This document shows positions 18,593 through 27,624 of a stretch of DNA of 64,000 nt, piece by piece. Source of the DNA: JAXLQL01 sp046331625. GTDB lineage: Bacteria > Acidobacteriota > Terriglobia > Bryobacterales > Bryobacteraceae. Position numbers and translations under genes: made by a program. Position 1 is the first letter of the stretch; each line of letters opens with the position of its first letter. The notes beneath the pieces were generated by a model. The model was not told where the DNA came from, searched no databases, and was given only the letters and a program-made list of their open reading frames with translations. The stretch covers positions 1-64,000 of the forward strand of contig JAXLQL010000001.1 of NCBI GenBank assembly GCA_046331625.1. The letters are read 5' to 3'.

Positions 18593-21500
18593 GTGTTGTT
18601 CTTGCTCAGTCAGATGGCCTACTGCCTACTTGTTGTCCTGCTCCTCGGATGGGCAGGAGGCTGGCTTTGGAGAAACTGGTCAGCCCGCCAGGAGTTGAGC
18701 CGCCAACAGGCGCTTTGGGATCTGAAGCTCGAGAGAGTTCAGCGATCCATCGAGAGCGCCCGTTCGGAATTGATGTCCACGTCCGGCTTCGTCCAATCCA
18801 CTGATTCCGGCTGGCGAGCCCTACAGGAGACGGTGCACTCCCTGCTCGAGCAGGTGCGATCGGGGCTCGACGGACTCCGCGCCGACTTCATCAACCAGGA
18901 GCGGTTCAAGAGGCTGCTCGATGACCGCGCCGTGGATCTGAGCCGGATGCAGAGCGAATGCGATGCGGCCGCCGCGCGGCTGGAAGAGCGGGATCAACTG
19001 GTGCGCGTGCTCGAGAACCGGATTCCGGAGATCGAGCGAGTCCGCGAACAGGTCGGCGTCCAGGCAACACGCGCGGCGGAGCTCGAAAAGCAACTGAAGA
19101 CTCTCGAAAGCGTGGTTGCCGAACGCGACGGCCGCCTAGCCGAGTTGCACGGGCACGCCGACATGATGGAAGGCGAGCTCCGCAGGCTTCAGCCGATTGC
19201 CGCTCTGGTCGCCGGCCGCGATCAGCGAATTGCCGGCCTCGAAGCGGCCGCCGGCGATCTCGATGACCTTCGCCGGGCACTAGTTGCACGAGAGCAGGAC
19301 GTCAACCGGCTGATCAAGGAACTTGCCGAGGCAAGGCTCCTTCTGGAGGGGGCGCGGGAACAGGCAGACGCCCGGCAGCGCGCGATCGAGGAATTGGATC
19401 TCCGTGCCCGCAACGATGGCGAGAGGGCGACGGCGCTCACCACCCAGGTGGCTGAACGCGATCAGGCTCTGGAGCACTTGCGCGGGCGGATCGCGGAGAT
19501 GTCGACGCAACTCAGCCACCGGGATGGCACAGTGGAAACGCTGCGGCAGCAGGTGGACCAACTTGGCTCGCAAGTGGAGACGAAGGGAGCGGGGTTGCGC
19601 GCGCTCGAGTTGTTGGTGGCACAGCGCGACCGATCGCTGGAGGATGCGGGTCAGCACGCATCCTCGCTAGGCAATCGAGTCGCGGAACTCGAAGGGGCGG
19701 TCGCGCAACGGGACCAATCGCTGCACGACGCGGGTCAGCATGCTTCCTCGCTGGGCAATCGAGTCGCGGAACTCGAAGCGGCGGTCGCGCAACGCGACCA
19801 GTCGCTGCACGACGCGGGTCAGCATGCTTCCTCGCTAGGCAATCGCGTCGCGGAACTCGAAGCGGCGGTCGCGCAACGGGACCAGTCGCTGCACGATGCC
19901 GGACAGCACGCGTCCTCGCTGGGCAATCGCGTCGCGGAACTCGAAGCGGCGGTCGCGCAACGCGACCAGTCGCTGCACGACGCGGGTCAGCACGCATCCT
20001 CGCTAGGCAATCGAGTCGCGGAACTCGAAGGGGCGGTCGCGCAACGGGACCAATCGCTGCACGACGCGGGTCAGCATGCTTCCTCGCTGGGCAATCGAGT
20101 CGCGGAACTCGAAGCGGCGGTCGCGCAACGCGACCAGTCGCTGCACGACGCGGGTCAGCATGCTTCCTCGCTGGGCAATCGAGTCGCGGAACTCGAAGCG
20201 GCGGTCGCGCAACGGGACCAGTCGCTGCACGACGCGGGTCAGCACGCATCCTCGCTAGGCAATCGCGTCGCGGAACTCGAAGCGGCGGTCGCGCAACGCG
20301 ACCAGTCGCTGCACGACGCGGGTCAGCACGCATCCTCGCTAGGCAATCGAGTCGCGGAACTCGAAGGGGCGGTCGCGCAACGGGACCACTCGCTGCACGA
20401 CGCGGGTCAGCATGCTTCCTCGCTGGGCAATCGAGTCGCGGAACTCGAAGCTGCGGTCGCGCAACGCGACCAGTCGCTGCACGACGCGGGTCAGCACGCT
20501 TCCGCGCTGAGTAATCGGGTCGCGGAACTCGAAGCAGCAGTCGCGCAACGGGACCAGTCGCTGCACGACGCGGGTCAGCACGCGTCCTCGCTGGGCAATC
20601 GAGTCGCGGAACTCGAAGCAGCAGTCGCGCAACGAGATCAGTCGCTGGACGACGCGGGTCAGCACGCTTCCTCGCTGGGCAATCGTGTCGCGGAACTCGA
20701 AGCGGCGGTCGCGCAACGGGACCAGTCGCTCGAGGAGGCCACCACCCGCCTCGCCGAGGCCGAAGCCCGCTCGACTCGAGCAGTCCGCGACCTTGCCACA
20801 GCGCGCGCCAACACGGAAATGCACTTGGCGAGAGCGTCCGGCGCCGAGCAGACTGCCGCCGCGCGTCACTCCCGCATCGCGGAGCTCGAAGCCCAAACCG
20901 CGTCGGACCGCGAGCGCATGGCCGACCTCTCCGCCCGTGTTACCGACCGCGAACAGCGTCTCGAACTTGCCGCCCGCCAACTGGAAGCGCTGGCACCGCT
21001 TCCTCACCTGCTGCGAGCGCAGCAGAAAGCGGCAGAGATAGCCCAATCGCAAGCAGGCTTGTCCGCGCGCGAGCAAGCTGTGCTGGAGTGCCGCGTGCAA
21101 ACCCTCACCGAACAGATGCGCGAAGTCGAACCGTTGCGCGACACGCTCGAACGGCGTCAGCAGCAGGTCGCGGAACTCGAGCGGCGCACGGCGGATTCTG
21201 CCGCGGAAAGCCAACGCCTGCGCATCCTCGAAGCGCGGGCCTCCGAACTCGAGCGTGACATCGCCGCCCGCGACCAGTTCATCGAAATCCTGCGCCAACG
21301 CGCCCAGCAACTCGAATCCGTGGCGGCGCAGAACAACGGGCACCACAGCGAGATGGAGAGCCGCGTGACTTCTCTGGCCCGCGAGGTGGAAAACCGCGAC
21401 CAGTTCATCCGCACCTTGGAGAACCGCTCGGCCGGACTCGAAGCAGAGTTGGTGCGGCGCGGCGACGCCGAATCGCAGTTGCTCGATCGCATCCGGGTGC

Positions 21501-22321
21501 TCGAGCCGTTGGCCGCGAGTCTCATGAATACCGAGCGCGAGGTGGAGCAACTGCGTTCCAACCTGGCCGAGCGAGACGCCTTCATCGGCAAACTCAGCCA
21601 GCGCGCGGCTGAGTTCGAAGCCACGTTCGAAATGACCCGGGAGGTGGCCGCCGACCGCGATCAACTCCGTGTCGCCCTCGACGAATCCGACCGGGAGACC
21701 GATCTGCTGCGCCAGCGCATCGATGATCTCGAGGGCGTGGTTCGCGAGCTGTCGAGCCAGCGCTTCGAATCCGAGGAACGGGACGCACGGATCGGCGCGC
21801 TCGAATCGCTGACCCCAAAACTGGCGGAACAGGACAAGCGGCTGCGGGAATGGTCCCGGCGCTTCGAGGCCACCGTCGCGCAGAAAGACGAGTTGATCCA
21901 TTCACTGCGTAAACACGTGGCCGAGCTGCGCCAAGCCGCCACGGAACGAAACGCCCGCGGTGTTCAGGAGCAGTTGGCCGCACAGGCGGTGGCGTTCGAC
22001 CCGGGCACGGCGGAGGTAACGCCCGAGGCCACGAAGGTGCTGGACCGCATTGCGGAAATGTTGCTTGCGCTTCCGGAGGTGGCGGTGGAGGTAGGTGGCC
22101 GCACCGACGACACAGGCGACTTCCATTCCAATCTCGACCTCAGCAATCGACGGGCCGCCGAAGTGCGCCGGCAGTTGATCGCGCGGGGCGTGGCGCCCTA
22201 CCGTATCGTGGGGGTCGGCTACGGCTCACATGACGAGGCAGCGGCACGTCCCATCGAGTTCCAGGTGCTTCCGGAGATGCCGTGGAGTCAGGCGGCGTCG
22301 GCTGTTCCCAGGGTGTTTTGA
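18593..22321 (+). CDS. Giant coiled-coil protein, membrane-anchored, with C-terminal OmpA-like domain
   Basis: A 1,242-residue protein. One N-terminal membrane segment (residues 1-25, LLSQMAYCLLVVLLLGWAGG) is followed by about 1,080 residues of almost unbroken coiled coil and a C-terminal OmpA/MotB-type peptidoglycan-binding domain (from about residue 1,125: VAFDPGTAEVT, GGRTDDTGDF, LDLSNRRAAEVRRQLIARGV). Residues 355-713 are thirteen near-identical 28-residue repeats (four heptads each). Outside them a looser theme, xxRDQxIxxL, recurs throughout. This suggests an inner-membrane anchor, rod and peptidoglycan foot; a role in envelope architecture is inferred. Start GTG 18593 is supported by GGGAGG 5 bp upstream. 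A straight rod this long (well over 100 nm) would not fit across a periplasm. Confidence 0.93.
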   Translation: MLFLLSQMAYCLLVVLLLGWAGGWLWRNWSARQELSRQQALWDLKLERVQRSIESARSELMSTSGFVQSTDSGWRALQETVHSLLEQVRSGLDGLRADFINQERFKRLLDDRAVDLSRMQSECDAAAARLEERDQLVRVLENRIPEIERVREQVGVQATRAAELEKQLKTLESVVAERDGRLAELHGHADMMEGELRRLQPIAALVAGRDQRIAGLEAAAGDLDDLRRALVAREQDVNRLIKELAEARLLLEGAREQADARQRAIEELDLRARNDGERATALTTQVAERDQALEHLRGRIAEMSTQLSHRDGTVETLRQQVDQLGSQVETKGAGLRALELLVAQRDRSLEDAGQHASSLGNRVAELEGAVAQRDQSLHDAGQHASSLGNRVAELEAAVAQRDQSLHDAGQHASSLGNRVAELEAAVAQRDQSLHDAGQHASSLGNRVAELEAAVAQRDQSLHDAGQHASSLGNRVAELEGAVAQRDQSLHDAGQHASSLGNRVAELEAAVAQRDQSLHDAGQHASSLGNRVAELEAAVAQRDQSLHDAGQHASSLGNRVAELEAAVAQRDQSLHDAGQHASSLGNRVAELEGAVAQRDHSLHDAGQHASSLGNRVAELEAAVAQRDQSLHDAGQHASALSNRVAELEAAVAQRDQSLHDAGQHASSLGNRVAELEAAVAQRDQSLDDAGQHASSLGNRVAELEAAVAQRDQSLEEATTRLAEAEARSTRAVRDLATARANTEMHLARASGAEQTAAARHSRIAELEAQTASDRERMADLSARVTDREQRLELAARQLEALAPLPHLLRAQQKAAEIAQSQAGLSAREQAVLECRVQTLTEQMREVEPLRDTLERRQQQVAELERRTADSAAESQRLRILEARASELERDIAARDQFIEILRQRAQQLESVAAQNNGHHSEMESRVTSLAREVENRDQFIRTLENRSAGLEAELVRRGDAESQLLDRIRVLEPLAASLMNTEREVEQLRSNLAERDAFIGKLSQRAAEFEATFEMTREVAADRDQLRVALDESDRETDLLRQRIDDLEGVVRELSSQRFESEERDARIGALESLTPKLAEQDKRLREWSRRFEATVAQKDELIHSLRKHVAELRQAATERNARGVQEQLAAQAVAFDPGTAEVTPEATKVLDRIAEMLLALPEVAVEVGGRTDDTGDFHSNLDLSNRRAAEVRRQLIARGVAPYRIVGVGYGSHDEAAARPIEFQVLPEMPWSQAASAVPRVF
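19655..20731 (+). repeat. Thirteen in-frame 84-bp tandem repeats within the coiled-coil gene
   Basis: Units start at 19655 and every 84 bp after it to 20663 (the last diverges after residue 23). Each encodes HASSLGNRVAELEAAVAQ plus RDQSLHDAGQ, exactly four heptads. Units 1, 5 and 9 share a distinct variant (GGGGCGG codon change, Glu-Gly), and units 2 and 6 are identical, giving a higher-order period of four units (336 bp). Confidence 0.95.
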
Positions 22322-22325
22322 GACG

Positions 22326-24020
22326 CTACTTGTTCTCGAACGTAATGGTCGATTCGCCCGCATACTTGTGATAGTTCCGAAAATCGATCACGTTGCGGCT
22401 GCAGTTCGCCGTTCCGCGCACGCAGCTCAACACCTCGGCGTGGACAGGAAGAAGATATTGCTTCTCGCCGATGCGAACCATCTCGTAGTCCACCGCGGAC
22501 TCTGACTTGTCGAGCGGAAACGCCCGCGGCATCGCGCGCGTCTGCATCTCGATCCGCAGCACGCCGGATGTTTCCTTGTCGATCCACACGCTGCCCTTGT
22601 AGGCCGGCTTCACTGACTCTCCCGCGGTCATGATGTTCCAATGCGAGTTTTCCTGGTCCACCTCGAAATCGAACCGGTCCGCGGAGCGGTTGCTCATCGA
22701 GGAAGATCCGCGCAAACGGAAGGCGGCCTGAGTGGCGGGCGAGAACAAGTCCATCAGCACCGTACCGAACTCGCCGGTGGACCACGCTCCATCGAGTTGC
22801 TCCATCTTCTTGCCAGTCGGCTTGCCGTTCACTTTGACGTTCCGATATTGTTCACGATGGTTTTCGTAGACCACCTCGGTGCTCACCATGTCGAGCGCGT
22901 GCCAGTCGACTTTCGTCGTCGTCGAGACATAGCGGGCAATGTGCTGCTGGACGACGTAGGCCGGCAGGCTGTCGGTGAAATTCATGGCGCGGTCACGCGC
23001 CTTGGTGATGCGAGCGTCTTCGGCCGGCTGCTCCGCGGGTTGCGACGATGGTTTCCGGACGTCTCGCGACTCCTCCCGCGCCTCCTCTCGGGCTCGCGGA
23101 GCCTCAGGCTCGGGCCGCGGGGGCGTGTTGCGGGCCAATTGGACCGGCGGCGCCGCAGGCTTCGCCTCTGCTTCTTTCGATTCCTGCCCCTCGCGTGATG
23201 GCGTGGAAGCCCGAGGCGCAGGCCTGCCCCGTTGCAACCGAGGCCGCTCGGGCGCGTCTTCCTGTCCGCTCTGGTTCACCACGGTCCCTTTGAACGCCGG
23301 TTCTGGTTCCGGCTCAGGCTGACGGGCTGCCGGCGGGCGCTCTCCGGGGGCGTCCGCAGGCGCCTCCGCCCGCGCTGTCTTGTTCTCAGAAGGCGCGTCC
23401 TTCGCGTCGGCCCGCTTCATCCGGGGCCGATCCTCGTCTTCAGAGCCGGTGTTCTTGCCGAGCCCCACCGGCGACCGTTCGATCTCCGGTGCGCGCCGCG
23501 AAGCCTCGGCTCGCTCCTCGGCTGTTCCGTCGCGCTCGTGGTGCACGTTCACTGCCGTGTAAACACCCTCTTCCGTACGTGTGTACTCCACCCGGATATG
23601 GTCGCCCAGTTGGATCGACTCGGCCGCGGCCTCGGCATTGGCTCGAAAGAACTTGGTGGATTCGGTCCGGTGGAACTCGATCTGGCGCGTGTCGTCCGCG
23701 CTGAAGAACAGGAGGTCGTCGTCGAGCCGCCGCAACGTACCTTTCACGGACTCCAACTGGGCCTGCTGCGTGTCGTTCTTCGACTTCGACTTGTCCTTCT
23801 TGCCGCGGCCTGGGATCGGAAGTCCCGGACCGCCACCGCCGCGCGGATAGCGGCCGCCTGGGTAGCCGCCGCCCGGATAGCGCCCGCCGCCCGGATAGGG
23901 CCCGCCAGGATATCCACCACCTGGATAACCGCCGCCAGGATAGCCGATCTGACCGTAGGCGAACTCTTCGGCGGCAATCAGAACCGCCATCGCGCAGACC
24001 ACGCCAATTCTCATGTTCAT
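22326..24020 (-). CDS. Secreted protein with YPGG-repeat N-terminus and conserved C-terminal domain
   Basis: A 564-residue exported protein. After the signal peptide (cleavage near FAYG, residue 24) come about 50 residues of YPGGG-type repeats ending in PIPGRGKKDKSKSK. Next is a small folded region (residues 75-150, KGTLRRLDDDLLFFSADDTR, a strand-rich OB-like pattern). A long charged Pro/Glu/Arg linker follows, then a 200-residue C-terminal domain (VDWHALDMVSTEVVY, IDKETSGVLRIEMQTRAMP) of the type seen in many acidobacterial secreted proteins, resembling lipoprotein-carrier-like half-barrels. Function unknown. The start was set at ATG 24020 (AGGGGAT upstream); an open frame runs further to 24179 without support. 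It converges on the coiled-coil gene, with 4 bp between the stops. Confidence 0.85.
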   Translation of the reverse strand: MNMRIGVVCAMAVLIAAEEFAYGQIGYPGGGYPGGGYPGGPYPGGGRYPGGGYPGGRYPRGGGGPGLPIPGRGKKDKSKSKNDTQQAQLESVKGTLRRLDDDLLFFSADDTRQIEFHRTESTKFFRANAEAAAESIQLGDHIRVEYTRTEEGVYTAVNVHHERDGTAEERAEASRRAPEIERSPVGLGKNTGSEDEDRPRMKRADAKDAPSENKTARAEAPADAPGERPPAARQPEPEPEPAFKGTVVNQSGQEDAPERPRLQRGRPAPRASTPSREGQESKEAEAKPAAPPVQLARNTPPRPEPEAPRAREEAREESRDVRKPSSQPAEQPAEDARITKARDRAMNFTDSLPAYVVQQHIARYVSTTTKVDWHALDMVSTEVVYENHREQYRNVKVNGKPTGKKMEQLDGAWSTGEFGTVLMDLFSPATQAAFRLRGSSSMSNRSADRFDFEVDQENSHWNIMTAGESVKPAYKGSVWIDKETSGVLRIEMQTRAMPRAFPLDKSESAVDYEMVRIGEKQYLLPVHAEVLSCVRGTANCSRNVIDFRNYHKYAGESTITFENK

Positions 24021-24099
24021 CGCGGATCCCCTTTGTACCTTTGAGTGAAACACATTTTCGCCTTCGATGTCTCGCCGGGTTTCTGATATCCTGAACCAC

Positions 24100-25185
24100 G
24101 TGAAACGCCGCGAATTCGTAGCCATGTCATCCGCTGCCGCCATGCCGGCCGCCGCGCTCCCAAAGAACCATCCGGGCAACGACTACAAGCCCGGTAAAGC
24201 CGTGATGTATGTCGGCTGCCAAAGCGGTCCGATGACCGACGACAAGTTCAACTACTTCAAGCGCCACGGCGTGGACCACATTTGTGGCTACCCGGAGACG
24301 CTCGCTGGCGGCGACTTCAACGAAGACTCGATGAAGCGCGTGCTCGATCTCGCGGCCAAGCACCAACTGATCATCGACATGATCCAGTTCCCGCTGCCCT
24401 CGTCGTACATCACCAAGTCGCCCATGCCTTCGATCATGATGGGCAAGCCCGATCGCGATCGAGACACCGACAAATGCTGCGAGATCATCCGGCTCGCGGC
24501 AAAGACCGGCATTCCGGCCATCAAGTACAACATGACGATCCTCGGCGTGCTCTCCAGCGGAACCCAACTGGGCCGCGGCGGGATCATCCAGCGCACGTGG
24601 GACTTGGCCAAGGCCAAGCAGGACCCGCCGTTGACGGAAGCCGGTCCGGCGCCGGCCGAGGTGATGTGGGAGCGCATCGAGTACTTCATCAAGCGTGTAG
24701 TCCCGGTGGCCACCGAGTACAAGGTTCGGCTGGCGTGCCATCCGCATGATCCCGGCGTGCCGAAGGCGGGGTTCCGCGGCGTTGATCGCGTACTAGGCAC
24801 GGTGGACGGGCTAAAGAAGTTCCTCGCGATCGTCGACAGCCCGTATCATGGGCTCAACTTCTGCCAGGGCACGGTAAGCGAAATGCTGCAGGAGCCGGGC
24901 AAGGAGATCTACGACGTGATCCGCCTCTTCGGCAAGCAGCAAAAGATCTTCAACGTACACTTCCGCAATATCCGCGGCAAGCGGGACAAGTTCGTGGAGA
25001 CCTATCCCGACGAGGGCGATGTCGATTTTCTGAAGGCGATGATGACGTACAAAGAAGTGGGCTATCCGTACATGATGATGCCCGATCACATGCCTCGCCA
25101 CGCGAACGATCCGGGCGGCAAGGAGGCCTTCGCCTGGGCGTATGGATACATCAAAGCGCTGATCCAGGTGGCGCAACGCAGTTGA
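24100..25185 (+). CDS. Mannonate dehydratase-like enzyme (UxuA family), Tat-type leader
   Basis: A 361-residue TIM-barrel protein related to UxuA, which dehydrates D-mannonate to 2-keto-3-deoxygluconate. Family landmarks: RLACHPHDPGVP, NFCQGTVSEM, NVHFRNIRGKRDKFVE (metal-binding HFRNI), and PDHMPRHAND near the C-terminus. The start is chosen at GTG 24100, giving the Tat-like leader KRREFVAMSSAAAMPAAALP; ATG 24067 in the same frame would bury it. If exported, it acts in the periplasm, unlike classical UxuA. A second member lies at 38388-39458. Exact sugar-acid specificity cannot be read. No sugar kinase or aldolase is adjacent. Confidence 0.85.
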   Translation: MKRREFVAMSSAAAMPAAALPKNHPGNDYKPGKAVMYVGCQSGPMTDDKFNYFKRHGVDHICGYPETLAGGDFNEDSMKRVLDLAAKHQLIIDMIQFPLPSSYITKSPMPSIMMGKPDRDRDTDKCCEIIRLAAKTGIPAIKYNMTILGVLSSGTQLGRGGIIQRTWDLAKAKQDPPLTEAGPAPAEVMWERIEYFIKRVVPVATEYKVRLACHPHDPGVPKAGFRGVDRVLGTVDGLKKFLAIVDSPYHGLNFCQGTVSEMLQEPGKEIYDVIRLFGKQQKIFNVHFRNIRGKRDKFVETYPDEGDVDFLKAMMTYKEVGYPYMMMPDHMPRHANDPGGKEAFAWAYGYIKALIQVAQRS

Positions 25186-25323
25186 CGCAAACTTGCCAGG
25201 GCCCGGCCGGGAGAAACCCTGACCGGGTACGGCCGGCTATGCACCCGAGAGCCTAAATCGGGCTCGGCGTGCCCGGGCGCGGCGTGCCGATGTCCCGCGG
25301 AAGCGGAAGTCTGTCCACAGGCT

Positions 25324-25881
25324 TTAGCGGGAACCGGCGGCCATCGGCGCCGGATTCGGATTCAGCGGCAACTGTTGGAGGAAGCCGAGCACCTTTCCGG
25401 GATACGCGGGATGCCCTGGATTGTAGGTCCGGAGCTTGCCGATCAGATCCTTGCGTGCGTAGTGGGGAGCGTTCGCCAGAGCCGAGGCGACGTGGGCGAT
25501 TCCTTCCTGCACGGACTGGAAGTGGATCCGGCCGTTGCCCCACCCGAAGACGTTGTTTCGGGAACAATACCGTCCCCCGCCAGATTCGACCATGGCGAGG
25601 CTCGGCAGCAATCGCCAATCCAACCCGTGACGGTCAGCAGCCGAAAGGAACGCAGCCGCGTATTGATCCAGCGGACTGCGGAACTTACGGAAAAAGCTTT
25701 GCAGCGCGTTGAGGCGCGGATCGAGAGCGGCTTGGCGCACCTCCGACGGATTCTCTTCGGCGGTTGCGGCGGATGATGCGGCCATCCCCAGCCCCAGCAC
25801 GGCGGCTAGAACCAAGAGACCGCGGCGAGGCCAGCTACGCGGTATCCGTAACCAATGTGACGAACAGCAAATACGTCTCAT
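25324..25881 (-). CDS. Exported lysozyme-like / glucosaminidase-fold protein
   Basis: A 185-residue protein with an N-terminal export signal (RRGLLVLAAVLGLGMAASS; cleavage near residue 42). The mature part (residues 65-170) carries LLPSLAMVESGGG followed by NNVFGWGNG, the pattern of the lysozyme-like glucosaminidase/transglycosylase fold, with the glutamate of VESGGG as probable catalytic acid. It should cut peptidoglycan or chitin-like glycan in the periplasm. A perfect TATAAT lies 12 nt before the ATG on this strand, implying a 5-nt leader. It converges on the UxuA-like gene across 138 bp of GC-rich, hairpin-forming sequence in which I see no gene or known riboswitch. Confidence 0.8.
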   Translation of the reverse strand: MRRICCSSHWLRIPRSWPRRGLLVLAAVLGLGMAASSAATAEENPSEVRQAALDPRLNALQSFFRKFRSPLDQYAAAFLSAADRHGLDWRLLPSLAMVESGGGRYCSRNNVFGWGNGRIHFQSVQEGIAHVASALANAPHYARKDLIGKLRTYNPGHPAYPGKVLGFLQQLPLNPNPAPMAAGSR

Positions 25882-25893
25882 GCGGATTGAGAG

Positions 25894-25899
25894 ATTATA
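25894..25899 (-). promoter_or_regulatory. -10 box TATAAT of the lysozyme-like gene
   Basis: TATAAT on the minus strand, 12 nt before the ATG at 25881; the -35 region is poor. The expected transcript would have a 5-nt leader without a Shine-Dalgarno sequence. Confidence 0.5.
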
Positions 25900-26008
25900 G
25901 TCCTTTCTGCGGCAGGGTGGAATGGGGTGTCTGGCCGGTCGATCTTCTAGGATACCGAACTTCGAGGTAGGCTATCGCCCTGGCCGTGAGGAGCAGACCC
26001 GTTGCATA

Positions 26009-27169
26009 ATGAGGAAAGTGTTCATTCGGATTGTCTCCTTCCTATCGGCAGTCTTCTTGCTTTCCTGCAGTTCTCCCAACTCCCCCCAGGCGGCTGTTTC
26101 CGCAGCGTCACCGCCGGCGCAAGCACCGCCAAAACCCAATTGGAACCTTCTCCCTGGAATGCCGGCCTACCCCGACCCGGCTGACATCTATTCGGGGACC
26201 CGCGCCCTCAGCGACGCGGTGAAGGGCTTCCCTGCCCTGGTCTATGTCCCGCAAAATGCCGAGAACCGCGTCGACGTGATCGACCAGGAAAAAATGGAGG
26301 TGATTGGCAGCTTCCCTACCGACAAAGAGCCCCAGCACGTCACCCCGTCCTGGGACCTCAAAACACTCTACGTGGGAAATGATTTGGGCAACACGCTCAC
26401 GGTGGCAGATCCGGCCACGGGCAAGAAGATCAAGACGCTGCCAATCGAGGATCCCTATAATCTCTACTTCACGCCAGACGGCAAGTTCGCGATCGTGGTG
26501 GCCGAACGCATGCGCCGGCTCGATTTTCGAGATCGCAAGACGATGAAGATCGTGGAGAAAGTCTCCGTGCCCTGCAAGGGCGTGGACCATATCGACTTCA
26601 CCGCCGATGGCCGCCAACTGATCGCTACCTGCGAATTCTCGGGCGAGTTGGTGAAGGTGGACGTCGAATCCCGGCAGGTGCTGGCGAAAGTGACGCTCCC
26701 GAACGGCGGCATGCCCCAGGACATCAAACTCTCGCCAGACGGCAAGACGTTCTACGTGGCCGACATGATGAACAACGGGATGCACGTGATTGAAGACGGC
26801 CCCGAGTTCAAGATCTCCGGATTCATCGCCACCGGCAAAGGCTGTCACGGCCTCTACGCCAGCCGCGACTCGAAGCTGCTGTATATTTCGAATCGAGGCG
26901 AAGGTTCGGTTTCGGTGATGGATTTCGCCACCCGCAAGCTCGTGGCCAAGTGGCAGATTCCCGGAGGCGGGAGTCCGGACATGGGTGGCGTTTCCGCCGA
27001 TGGCAAACGGTTGTGGCTTTCCGGGCGCTATCACAAGGAAGTCTACGTGTTCGACACAGGCACTGGAAAGCTGATCAAGCGGATCAAGGTAGGGCGCGGC
27101 CCTCACGGGCTGTGCGTATATCCGCAGCCGGGACGCTTTTCGGTGGGGCACACCGGAATCCTCCGGTAG
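26009..27169 (+). CDS. YVTN/YncE-type beta-propeller lipoprotein
   Basis: A 386-residue protein with a lipoprotein signal (basic n-region RKVFIR, hydrophobic core, lipobox LLSC with C20). The mature part is a seven-bladed YVTN-type propeller: repeats such as TLYVGNDLGNTLTVADPATG, LSPDGKTFYVADMMNNG and LLYISNRGEGSVSVMDFAT. Such proteins usually bind ligands or partners in the periplasm or at the outer membrane; no catalytic motif is visible. The start is ATG 26009, with an AGGAG about 18 bp upstream. The frame is open from 25922, but the lipobox position demands 26009. It is followed by 455 bp without a gene. Confidence 0.88.
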   Translation: MRKVFIRIVSFLSAVFLLSCSSPNSPQAAVSAASPPAQAPPKPNWNLLPGMPAYPDPADIYSGTRALSDAVKGFPALVYVPQNAENRVDVIDQEKMEVIGSFPTDKEPQHVTPSWDLKTLYVGNDLGNTLTVADPATGKKIKTLPIEDPYNLYFTPDGKFAIVVAERMRRLDFRDRKTMKIVEKVSVPCKGVDHIDFTADGRQLIATCEFSGELVKVDVESRQVLAKVTLPNGGMPQDIKLSPDGKTFYVADMMNNGMHVIEDGPEFKISGFIATGKGCHGLYASRDSKLLYISNRGEGSVSVMDFATRKLVAKWQIPGGGSPDMGGVSADGKRLWLSGRYHKEVYVFDTGTGKLIKRIKVGRGPHGLCVYPQPGRFSVGHTGILR

Positions 27170-27624
27170 CTATTCACAGCCGGGCAGATTTCAGGCAGAC
27201 ACAGGCGAAGCAGAACATTCGACTTCGCAACTCGCCGGCGATCAACGCGACAGGGCTGTCGCTTTCGCAATCCCCCCCCAAGCAGGCGAGGATCCGCCCC
27301 CGCCACAGGCAATCCCACTCCGCCGGCCACCACCAATCGCCGGCGGCGGGGCGACGACAACCGTTGGCCTGCTGCGGGATCGCCGGGCCAATGGCTTCAC
27401 GAGCGAACTGAAGGGGCAGCTACGCGGCCACGCTGTGGATCCTGCTCGCGCACGCTCTGCAATTCACTTGACGGCGTTCCATGATGTCATCAGAAGACAG
27501 GTCCACCCGGATAGACTCTGCCGGCGGTGTCGAAATTGACGACGCGAGCGAAGCACGAAAGCACGACCAACGGTACAAGTACCGTCTCATCCTGCCTGGG
27601 TATCGGTAGCAGCGCCTACGCGTA
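27170..27624. other. 455-bp gap without recognisable gene
   Basis: No convincing reading frame or RNA gene. It has a C8 homopolymer at 27272-27279 and short proline/arginine-type frames that match nothing I know; it could be remnant sequence. No terminator with a T-run was found after the YVTN gene. Confidence 0.4.

Noticed and set aside
19655..20731. Repeat array considered as a CRISPR
   Set aside because: The units are head-to-tail with no spacers, in frame, and encode heptads.
20339..21901. A 520-codon open frame opposite the coiled-coil gene
   Set aside because: Produced by the periodic repeats read backwards.
25186..25323. GC-rich, hairpin-forming gap considered as a riboswitch or small RNA
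   Set aside because: No conserved core of a known class and no promoter/terminator; more likely just a convergent intergenic barrier.
27272..27279. C8 tract considered as a phase-variation switch
   Set aside because: It lies outside any supported gene or promoter.
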